From an uncultured Clostridia bacterium (lineage in GTDB: Bacteria > Bacillota > Clostridia > TANB77 > CAG-508): a DNA stretch of 33,916 bases. The stretch is taken from NCBI GenBank assembly GCA_904419095.1, contig CAJFQT010000002.1, forward strand, positions 1 to 33,916, written 5' to 3'. Below are positions 27,368-33,916 of this stretch, in pieces (position 1 is the first letter of the stretch; each line of letters begins with the position of its first letter). The notes beneath the pieces were generated by a model. The model saw only the letters and a list, made by a program, of their open reading frames with translations. It had not been told where the DNA came from and made no database searches. The position numbers and the translations under genes are program-made.

Positions 27368-28495
27368 ATGAAAGTAGTTATAGCAGCAGCAGGAACAGCT
27401 GGTCATATAAACCCAGGAATTGCAATTGCAAATAAAATCAAAGAAGAAGAAAAAGGTTCAGACATAACATTTATTGGTACTACGAGAGGTCTAGAAAATG
27501 ATTTAGTACCTCGAGCTGGATATAAATTAAGAACAATTGATGCATATGGGTTAAGTAAGAAAATTTCTATTGAAAATTTAAAAAAAATGTATAAGACCTT
27601 TAAAGGTCTAGGTGAGGCAAAGGCAATAATAAAAGAATTGAATCCAGATATAGTTATAGGTACTGGTGGATATATTTGTGGTGCGACTATTTCAGCTGCA
27701 CATAGTTTACAAATTCCAACAATCTTACATGAAAGCAATAGTTTTCCAGGAAAAGCGGTAAGAATGCTTGCTAAAAAAACAGATACAATATTAATTTCAT
27801 TTGAAGAGGCTAGAGAAAGAATACCAAAGTGTAAAAATATTGTTTTTACAGGAACGCCTGTTAAAATAAAAAAGAAAAATTTTAGCAAAGAAGAAGTTTT
27901 TAAAATAAAAGAAGATTTAGGAATAAAAAATGAAAAGCCTATTGTATTAATATTTGGCGGAAGTCAAGGTGCTAGAAGAATAAATGAGGCAGTTTTAGGA
28001 ATAATAAAAAATAAATTAAATAAAGATTATCAAATTGTATGGGCAACCGGTCCAAAACAATATGACATAGTCAAAGAAAAACTAGAAGATAGCAATATTA
28101 GTATAAAATATATTGAAAATACAAAAATCTTATCATACATATATAATATGGAAGAGGTAATGAATATAGCTGATTTGATAGTTTCTAGAAGTGGAGCAAT
28201 GACAATAACAGAGATTGCAAATTTAGCTAAACCATCTATTTTAATACCACTTCCAAATGTTAGTAATGATCATCAAATGTATAATGCAAAAGTTTTAGCA
28301 GACAAAAAAGCGGCTGTTATATTTAAAGATGAAGATTTAAATACAGTTGATTTAAATAGCAAAATAAATGAAATTGTTTTAGATAAAAATAAAAGATTGC
28401 AAATGGGAAAAAATGCTTTTACAGTTTCAACAAATAATGTAGAGGATAAAATATGGCATGAAATTCAAAAACTTGTGAAAGGTGAAAGTAAATAG
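27368..28495 (+). CDS. murG: UDP-GlcNAc:lipid I N-acetylglucosaminyltransferase
   Basis: Adds GlcNAc to lipid I, giving lipid II; peripheral inner-membrane GT-B enzyme. The N-terminal glycine loop reads AAAGTAGHINPGIAIA (family G-G-x-x-x-x-G-H). VIGTGGYICGATISAA, HESNSFPGKAVRML, FGGSQGARRIN and ISRSGAMTITE-type residues (VSRSGAMTITEIA) follow, ending with LPNVSNDHQMYNA. ATG 27368 (375 residues) is chosen because AAAGGAAA lies seven bases before it. The frame is open to 27332, but those extra residues are not conserved. Confidence 0.96.
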   Translation: MKVVIAAAGTAGHINPGIAIANKIKEEEKGSDITFIGTTRGLENDLVPRAGYKLRTIDAYGLSKKISIENLKKMYKTFKGLGEAKAIIKELNPDIVIGTGGYICGATISAAHSLQIPTILHESNSFPGKAVRMLAKKTDTILISFEEARERIPKCKNIVFTGTPVKIKKKNFSKEEVFKIKEDLGIKNEKPIVLIFGGSQGARRINEAVLGIIKNKLNKDYQIVWATGPKQYDIVKEKLEDSNISIKYIENTKILSYIYNMEEVMNIADLIVSRSGAMTITEIANLAKPSILIPLPNVSNDHQMYNAKVLADKKAAVIFKDEDLNTVDLNSKINEIVLDKNKRLQMGKNAFTVSTNNVEDKIWHEIQKLVKGESK

Positions 28496-28563
28496 AATAA
28501 TATATTGTTAATAAATATGAAAAGAAATTAAAATATTAAAGTATATAGATAGAAGGGAAGCAG

Positions 28564-29919
28564 ATGTTCAAAAAAATAAGGGTAAAGATAATTTTAGGTA
28601 TTATAGTTTTTGCAATTATTTTAATTGCTACTATGAATATAGTTAATATACAGTTAGTTAAAAATAGTGATATAAATCAAGAAATAATTGCAAATATATG
28701 TAATAATATAAAAATTGTAACTATAGTTTCAATAGTAATATTATTAGTTGCAATATTAGTGCTCATAAAAATTTTATCAAAATATGTAATTTATCCGGTG
28801 GACAAGTTAATAAAAAGTGGAGAAAAAATAAATAATTCTAATAAAGAAGATATGATAGATATGATGACATCTGAATTAGAGAACAAGTTAAGTGAAGTAT
28901 CTTCACAAAAAAATCAAATAGAAACAATTTTACTTCATATGACAGATGGAATTATAGCTTTTAATAGACAAGGTGAAATTATTTTAATAAATCCAGCAGC
29001 AAAGCAGTTATTAAGTATCGGACCAGAAGATAATACGTTTGACGATATATTCCAAAAATTCAAATTAGATATTAATATGGAAAAAATTATATATTTAGAA
29101 AACTGGACTTCAACAGAACAAAGAATAGAAGTAGAAGATAAGTTTGTAAATGTTTATTTTGCACCTTTTAAAGATGAATTAGATAGGCCAGATGGAGTAA
29201 TTGCAGTTGTGCAAGATATTACAGAACATGTAAAATTAGATAATATGCAAAAAGAATTTGTGGCAGATGTATCACATGAATTAAAAACACCAATTACTTC
29301 AATAATGGGATATGCTGATACTTTGTTAGAAGGAGATTATGACAAAGAAACTCAAGAAAAATTTTTGAATGTAATTGCATCAGAGTCTAGAAGAATGGCT
29401 AGATTAGTAACAGATTTATTAACTTTATCTAGATATGATAATAATAAGAATAAAACTAAAAAGGTTCAATTTGATTTGGGTGATTTGGTTAAAAAATGTC
29501 AAGAAAAATTAGCAATTGAGATAAAGAAGAAAAATCATGATGTAAAATGTTTTGTAACAGCAGATGTGCCTCTTGTATATGCAGATAAGGATGACATTGA
29601 AAGAGTTATTTTAAATATTTTAACTAATAGTATTAAATATACTAAAGAAAATGGAGAAATTAAAATATATGTTGGATTTGTATATAATGATGCATATATA
29701 AAGATTTTTGATAATGGAATAGGAATTCCAGAAGAAGATTTATCTAGAATTTTTGAAAGATTTTATAGAGTGGATAAGGCTCGTACAAGAGAAATGGGAG
29801 GAACAGGTCTTGGGCTTTCAATTGCTAAAGAAATTTTAGATAAAAATGGTGGAAGCATTGATATAAAAAGTGTTGTGGGAAAAGGAACAGAGGTTGTTGT
29901 TAAGATTCCTACGAAGTAG
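28564..29919 (+). CDS. Sensor histidine kinase, WalK/PhoR-like
   Basis: Membrane sensor of 451 residues. Two helices (about 8-28 and 48-70) enclose only some 20 extracellular residues. Then come a HAMP-like linker (about 70-115) and a PAS domain (about 120-225, ILLHMTDGIIAFNRQGEIILINPAA). The HisKA domain has the phospho-acceptor His238 in FVADVSHELKTP, and the ATPase domain has the N-box NILTNSIKYT, G1 DNGIGIP, F-box FERFYR and G2 GGTGLGLSIAKEI. No response-regulator gene is adjacent here, so it is an orphan within the window. Its place after cell-wall genes suggests envelope sensing, which is inference. GAAGGGA precedes the ATG. Confidence 0.93.
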   Translation: MFKKIRVKIILGIIVFAIILIATMNIVNIQLVKNSDINQEIIANICNNIKIVTIVSIVILLVAILVLIKILSKYVIYPVDKLIKSGEKINNSNKEDMIDMMTSELENKLSEVSSQKNQIETILLHMTDGIIAFNRQGEIILINPAAKQLLSIGPEDNTFDDIFQKFKLDINMEKIIYLENWTSTEQRIEVEDKFVNVYFAPFKDELDRPDGVIAVVQDITEHVKLDNMQKEFVADVSHELKTPITSIMGYADTLLEGDYDKETQEKFLNVIASESRRMARLVTDLLTLSRYDNNKNKTKKVQFDLGDLVKKCQEKLAIEIKKKNHDVKCFVTADVPLVYADKDDIERVILNILTNSIKYTKENGEIKIYVGFVYNDAYIKIFDNGIGIPEEDLSRIFERFYRVDKARTREMGGTGLGLSIAKEILDKNGGSIDIKSVVGKGTEVVVKIPTK

Positions 29920-29970
29920 TGATAATGAGTTTTAATGGAGAATAAAAAGGTAGAATAATTATATAATAAA

Positions 29971-30028
29971 ACTAGTCAAGTATCTTTGAATTTTGTGTTT
30001 CAATTTAAGATTTTTGACTAGTTTTTTT
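29971..30028 (+). terminator. Strong terminator after the histidine kinase
   Basis: ACTAGTCAA (29971-29979) pairs with TTGACTAGT (30014-30022). Inner pairs ATCTT/AAGAT and TGAA/TTCA extend the hairpin, and a T-run follows. It separates the envelope genes from the retroelement. Confidence 0.85.
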
Positions 30029-30395
30029 ATTTATTGAATTAATTTGATTTATAAATTTAATAAGTACAAAATAAATATAGCATTTTATTAGAAAATTTTC
30101 AATATGCAAAAATAAAAAAAAATTAAAATTAAGATATTTTTTGGTTTTTTTAAATCTTTATTTTTTCTTTAATTTTAGCTTTTGTTGGGTTCATCGATAT
30201 TTTTGTTAATCAAATTAATTTACAAAAAATATAGCATAAATCATTTAATCGTTGGGTAAATTAAACTTAGATAAAAACATACTTAATAAATTAGAATTTT
30301 ATAAATAATCAATAATATTATAGTCTATTTACTGCAACATCTATTTTTTATAAATTTAAATTTTTATTTTACAAAAATTAAGGAGGAATATTTCA
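30029..30395 (+). other. A/T-rich leader before the retroelement target gene
   Basis: No gene is visible. The stretch holds A/T-rich dyads (for example AATTAAAATTAAGA near 30120 against TCTTTAATTTTAGC near 30170) and ends with AGGAGG (30381-30386), nine bases before the target-gene ATG. A promoter must lie here, but no box pair is convincing. Confidence 0.4.
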
Positions 30396-32150
30396 ATGTA
30401 TTATCAAAAGAAAAATTTTAAAGAAACAAAAGGTATAACATTAATAGCATTAGTACTAACAATAATTATTTTATTAATACTAGCAGGAGTAACAATCTCA
30501 GCGCTTAGTGGAGATAATGGAATATTGAATAATGCGACCAAAGCGAAGGAAGAAACAGAAAAAGCTAGTAGAGAGGAAAATGCAATATTACAAGGTTTAT
30601 TAGATGAAATGGATAATATAAATCCATCAACAGATGGATTTAATGAGGCAAAAAATGTAAATAGTCCAAAATTAAGTCAAGGAATGATACCAATAAAATA
30701 TAATGGCAGTAATTGGGTAGTTTGTGCAGAAGATGACGATGATTGGTATAGTTATGATAATAATAAAAAGTGGGCAAATGTAATGTTAAGTGACGGAAAA
30801 TATAAAGAAGGACAAGTACAAGTGGGACAAGTTGTGGAAGAAAATGAATTAGGAAGTATGTATGTGTGGATACCAAGATATGCATATAAAATAAATGGAA
30901 CAAATAGTATAGATGTTACATTCTTAGCAGGTAACACAAATAGAGATGGAGCAGGTACAGAATATGCAAAAGAATCAGCGGAAGTAGATACAACTACAAC
31001 TAAAATTGTTCATCCAGGATTTACATTAGGAAATAGAGAATTAAGAGGAATATGGGTTGCTAAGTTTGAAGCAAGTGGAACTGATAGCAATGGAAATGCA
31101 GTAGGAAATGCAAGTGCAGATTCTGGTTCACAGAAATATGCACCGGTATCAGGTGTAACAATAGCAAAAAGCTTACCAAATAAAATAAGTTGGAGACATA
31201 TAACTATAGGAGAGAGCGAATATCAAAGTATGCTAATTGCAGGAGATAATAAAGATAAATATGGATTAAATGGGGCAAGTAGTCATCTAATAAAAAACAA
31301 TGAATGGGGAGCAGTAGCATACTTGTGTTATAGTAGTTATGGAACTGTGCCAAAAACTAATAGTTGTGGAACATTAGTTCAAGATAGTCATTGGTATGAT
31401 TTATATACAGGGCAAGGACCAAAAACATCAACAAATGAAGGTTGGTATTCATATGAAGAAGGACATGGATATAATACAACAATAGGAATGTTATCAAGTA
31501 CAACTGGAAACATAACTGGAGTATATGATATGGCGGGAGGAGCTTACGAAAGAGTAGCAGGATATTTAGATAACGGAAATGGAAATTTAAATACTTATGG
31601 AAAAAGTACAAGTAATAGTAGTATAAAATATTTTGAAAGTGGAACTTTAAAATCAGAATATAAAGATTTGTGGAATAGTTATGAAGTAAGTGAAGAAGAA
31701 AAGACAAATAAAATACAAATAGAAGGAGAAGGAACACTAACCCAAAGTCAATTGTGGAATTGGAATAAAAATGATTTAAAATATCAAGAAGCAAGAAAAA
31801 GATTAACACAGGCAATTTATGAAAATATGGCAGTTCATAAAGGAATAGGCATTAATGAAGTATCAACAGGCTTTTCATTTTATGCACCATATAAACCAGC
31901 AGAAACGGCAAAAAATCAGGCTCCATGGGGGTGGTTTAAAAATCCAGAAACAGCAGCAAAAAATAATCCAAGTCAAGAGTATGGAAAAGCATGGAGTAAT
32001 GATAATATGCTAATAGGACATGCTTCGGTGCCGTTCGTTGTGCGTGGTGGTGGTTGCAGTGATGGTAGTGGTGCTGGTGTGCTGTATGCGGGGATTACTG
32101 GTGGTTACGCTAGCAACAACAGCGGGTTCCGCGCTGTGTTGGTCGTGTAG
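30396..32150 (+). CDS. DGR target protein: prepilin-like N-terminus, FGE/C-type-lectin-like C-terminus carrying the variable repeat
   Basis: 584 residues. The N-terminus is a type IV prepilin-like leader: charged, cut likely after Gly13 (KETKG), then a hydrophobic helix (14-36) starting ITLIALVLTI. It lacks Glu at mature position 5, usual in true pilins. The remainder resembles formylglycine-generating-enzyme/C-type-lectin-fold DGR proteins, with YVWIPRYAYKI, GIWVAKFEA, NEWGAVAYL and GVYDMAGGAYERVAGY (about 375-390), and closes with VVRGGG...GFRAVLVV. Residues 543-584 are encoded by the variable repeat, and nine of them differ from what the template would encode. A surface-displayed binding protein with a diversified ligand site is the likely role; the ligand is unknown. 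Confidence 0.9.
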   Translation: MYYQKKNFKETKGITLIALVLTIIILLILAGVTISALSGDNGILNNATKAKEETEKASREENAILQGLLDEMDNINPSTDGFNEAKNVNSPKLSQGMIPIKYNGSNWVVCAEDDDDWYSYDNNKKWANVMLSDGKYKEGQVQVGQVVEENELGSMYVWIPRYAYKINGTNSIDVTFLAGNTNRDGAGTEYAKESAEVDTTTTKIVHPGFTLGNRELRGIWVAKFEASGTDSNGNAVGNASADSGSQKYAPVSGVTIAKSLPNKISWRHITIGESEYQSMLIAGDNKDKYGLNGASSHLIKNNEWGAVAYLCYSSYGTVPKTNSCGTLVQDSHWYDLYTGQGPKTSTNEGWYSYEEGHGYNTTIGMLSSTTGNITGVYDMAGGAYERVAGYLDNGNGNLNTYGKSTSNSSIKYFESGTLKSEYKDLWNSYEVSEEEKTNKIQIEGEGTLTQSQLWNWNKNDLKYQEARKRLTQAIYENMAVHKGIGINEVSTGFSFYAPYKPAETAKNQAPWGWFKNPETAAKNNPSQEYGKAWSNDNMLIGHASVPFVVRGGGCSDGSGAGVLYAGITGGYASNNSGFRAVLVV

Positions 32151-32155
32151 CACTT
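32021..32155 (+). repeat. DGR variable repeat (VR)
   Basis: Aligns without gaps to 32238-32372. Twelve differences fall at template adenines: VR positions 32028, 32052, 32053, 32059, 32061, 32091, 32092, 32100, 32101, 32106, 32113 and 32122. Eleven are A-to-G and one (32106) is A-to-T. One further change, at 32093, is T-to-G. The last 33 bases (32123-32155), containing the stop codon, are identical to the template and would be the initiation-of-mutagenic-homing region. CACTT/AAGTG just after (32151-32162) can form a small hairpin. Confidence 0.95.
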
Positions 32156-32237
32156 TGAAGTGACCTAGAGCCTAAATACCTTTTTTCGGCACAAATTATT
32201 ATATAGGTATGAAATAAAATACGGGATTAAACTGAAA

Positions 32238-32372
32238 TGCTTCGATGCCGTTCGTTGTGCGTGGTGGTAATTGCAATAATGGTAGTGGTGCTGGTGTGCT
32301 GTATGCGAATATTACTAATGGTAACGCTAACAACAACAACGGGTTCCGCGCTGTGTTGGTCGTGTAGCACTT
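32238..32372 (+). repeat. DGR template repeat (TR)
   Basis: Intact donor copy, 82 bp beyond the end of VR and in the same orientation. Read in the target frame it has ten AAY (Asn) codons where VR has Gly, Ser, Asp, Tyr or Asn, the classical DGR template design. G+C is about 48% by count, far above the surrounding DNA. No start codon, ribosome binding site or protein logic applies here; the stretch is a template RNA source. Its RNA must be transcribed from the + strand for the adenines to be the mutated bases. Confidence 0.95.
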
Positions 32373-32656
32373 CGATACACAAAGATTATTTTAGTAATCT
32401 ATCCCAGGTAATATTTGTTTAAGGACAAAATTGAGAGTAGTATACTTTAAAGTTAAGACATCAGGATTTGTATCAAAGAAGTTTAATTCCATTGACATGC
32501 ATATGTCATAAACACATAAATAGTAAATTTGTTCTAGTAAGAAATGAAAGTCCAGATTTATAAAAAAATAATTTGCTATAATTCAGATAAGAATAACTTT
32601 GTTTGAATTGTTGCAAATTATTTTTTTAATAAAATTTTTAAAATAATTTAAATAAT
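32373..32656 (+). other. Non-coding spacer after TR with several small hairpins; candidate 3' part of the DGR RNA
   Basis: AGATTA/TAATCT (32383-32400), an ACTTTAAAGT palindrome near 32445 and TGACAT-GCAT-ATGTCA (32493-32508) are visible. In the Bordetella phage DGR, the region 3' of the TR is needed for cDNA priming; a similar role here is inference. No avd-sized frame fits in this gap. Confidence 0.45.
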
Positions 32657-33763
32657 TTATAATAAAGAATCTCTTTTAAAATTTTCAATAGATTCAAAAA
32701 ATTTTTTATATTCTTCTTGATAATAACTTTTATTTACTAAAAAATCACATTTGTTTAATATTTTTTGTTGAAGATTATATGAATTACAATGAGATGAATG
32801 TCCAAGCCAAGAATTTAGGCGAGGTAATACTTTTTGAAAATTTAAATTTCCATTTTTGTATAAATTATTCCAGTTTTTAATTTTTCTCTTAATTTTTTTC
32901 TTGCTAGAAGTTCTAAGGAGTCTATGCGTTGAAAAAATTCTATACCCACAAAAATTCACACCCATTTTTGATGGATAATATCTGGATTTATCATTTAAAG
33001 TTAAATGGAGATGTTGAGCAAGGAATTCCTCAATAATTTGTTTATATCTTTTACAATCTAATTTATTTTCTAGTAAAATTATAAAGTCATCCATATATCG
33101 TACATAGTATTTTAAATGTAAAGTTCTTTTTATATATTGATCTAGTTCATTTAAATAAATGTTTGCAAAAAATTGGCTAGTATAATTACCAATAGGAATA
33201 CCAATAGTAGAATTGGAATCAGAACAGCTGAAGATTAATAATTTTGTAAAATCCAATAATTTTTTATCAGATATATATTTTTTCATTATAGAAAATAGAA
33301 TGTTTTTATCTATATTATAAAAAAATTTTTTTATATCACATTTTAAAATCCAATAATCAGGATATGATCTTTGAAAAATTCTCATTTGTTTTTGAATATA
33401 ATCCACAGCTTTGTGAGTTCCTTTATCTGTTAAACAGGCATAAGAAGAAAAAATAAATTTAGGAACTATATAGGGTTTTATAAATTCTTCTATATACCAT
33501 TGATGTACTATTCTGTCTTTGTATGGTAATGCTTGAATAATACGTTCTTTAGGTTCATAAATGATAAAAGAACGATATTTTCCTACCTTATATGTATTAT
33601 TTTTAATATTATTTAAAAGGTTTATAAGATTATTTTCTAAATTAAGTTCAAAATTTATGACTTCATATTTAAATGTTTTGTTTTTTTTTGCTCTGTAATG
33701 TGCAGCAAGAATTTTATCAAAAGTTAAGGAATTATCAAAAGCATTTTTTATCGTTTTAGGCAT
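32657..33763 (-). CDS. DGR reverse transcriptase
   Basis: Copies the template RNA into adenine-mutated cDNA that replaces the variable repeat. 368 residues from ATG 33763. Reverse-transcriptase blocks: motif A with Asp143 in LKCDIKKFFYN, then GIPIGNYTSQFFANIYLNELD, and motif C YMDD (223-226). The IGNxTSQ form, with Ser-Gln where group II intron and retroviral enzymes have a Q-G-type motif, is characteristic of DGR enzymes. There is no maturase, endonuclease or RNase H domain. GGAGG at 33776-33780 is 12 bases upstream; the TTG at 33775 abuts that site and is unlikely to be used. It overlaps the upstream avd-like gene by 16 bp. It is transcribed toward the TR, opposite to VR and TR. Confidence 0.93.
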   Translation of the reverse strand: MPKTIKNAFDNSLTFDKILAAHYRAKKNKTFKYEVINFELNLENNLINLLNNIKNNTYKVGKYRSFIIYEPKERIIQALPYKDRIVHQWYIEEFIKPYIVPKFIFSSYACLTDKGTHKAVDYIQKQMRIFQRSYPDYWILKCDIKKFFYNIDKNILFSIMKKYISDKKLLDFTKLLIFSCSDSNSTIGIPIGNYTSQFFANIYLNELDQYIKRTLHLKYYVRYMDDFIILLENKLDCKRYKQIIEEFLAQHLHLTLNDKSRYYPSKMGVNFCGYRIFSTHRLLRTSSKKKIKRKIKNWNNLYKNGNLNFQKVLPRLNSWLGHSSHCNSYNLQQKILNKCDFLVNKSYYQEEYKKFFESIENFKRDSLL

Positions 33764-33916
33764 GATGAAATCCAACCTCCTAACATATTACAGATGTCAG
33801 TTATTAATCTGCACCAATATTCGTAATTTTGAGTAGAAATGTAATGGTATTTATGAGAAAGCCTAATTTGAATTTTTAGCAGATTTAGATTTATATCAAA
33901 TTCATTTAAAAATTTT
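33748..33916 (-). CDS. avd: Avd-like four-helix-bundle accessory protein, C-terminal part (cut by the window edge)
   Basis: On the minus strand the frame is open from the window end to TAA at 33750-33748. It gives 55 residues starting KFLNEFDINLNLLKIQIRLS, continuing KYHYISTQNYEYWCRLITDI and ending MLGGWISSCLKR. The spacing of LLKIQIRLSHK, ISTQNYEYW and the final LGGWI is what I expect of the last two helices of Avd/S23-type proteins. The gene lies directly before, and overlaps by 16 bp, the DGR reverse transcriptase, where avd normally sits. Avd binds the reverse transcriptase and template RNA. The N-terminal half is outside the window. Confidence 0.8.
   Translation of the reverse strand, partial: KFLNEFDINLNLLKIQIRLSHKYHYISTQNYEYWCRLITDICNMLGGWISSCLKR

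Noticed and set aside
32237..32422. Open frame of 61 codons across the template repeat
   Set aside because: It reads the TR in a frame different from the target protein and has no ribosome binding site; the TR is non-coding template.
32657..33763. Group II intron or retron reverse transcriptase
   Set aside because: No maturase or HNH domain and no retron msr/msd structure; the IGNYTSQ motif, VR/TR pair and avd-like neighbour identify a DGR enzyme.

Overview
The window comes from a very A+T-rich, Gram-positive-type bacterium. MurE carries the meso-diaminopimelate signature, DapF and a DapL-type aminotransferase make diaminopimelate, and intergenic DNA is close to pure A/T. An uncultured, probably gut-associated member of the Clostridia/Bacillota is my best inference; no rRNA or other phylogenetic marker is present to prove it. 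All genes but the last two lie on the + strand.

Layout. (1) 1-3492: housekeeping genes pyrD, dapF and dapL; dapL is split by a +1 frameshift. (2) 3493-4253: non-coding stretch bounded by 50-bp inverted repeats, containing a long hairpin and a degenerate tandem repeat. (3) 4254-22114: a surface-polysaccharide locus with a sugar aminotransferase, a PglC-like initiating phosphoglycosyltransferase, a GNAT acetyltransferase, the CapE-CapF-CapG route to UDP-N-acetyl-L-fucosamine, five further glycosyltransferases, a pyruvyl-transferase-like protein, a Wzx flippase and two Wzy/ligase-like membrane proteins. Three MITE-like inverted-repeat sequences sit between these genes. (4) 22123-29919: pyrF (G+C-richer, with its own promoter and terminator), then murE, mraY, ftsW/spoVE (also carrying a +1 frameshift) and murG, then an orphan sensor histidine kinase. 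(5) 30396-33916: a diversity-generating retroelement (DGR). A prepilin-like target protein ends in a variable repeat (VR). An almost identical template repeat (TR) lies 82 bp downstream. A DGR reverse transcriptase and the 3' end of an avd gene lie on the opposite strand.

How the parts work together. The polysaccharide locus would build a lipid-linked repeat unit on the inner membrane face, flip it and polymerise it. The mur genes supply the peptidoglycan it would be anchored to, and pyrD/pyrF feed the UDP pool. The DGR would diversify nine residues at the C-terminus of a cell-surface, pilin-like lectin-fold protein by adenine-specific mutagenesis.

Two points deserve most attention. First, the DGR is essentially complete, and its avd-RT operon opposes the direction in which the TR must be transcribed. 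Second, the two frameshifted housekeeping genes both break exactly at an in-frame CGG codon, and CGG is otherwise absent from about 9,800 codons except once in the compositionally foreign pyrF. This raises the possibility of an unassigned or starved CGG codon acting as a +1 frameshift site; two sequencing errors are the null explanation.
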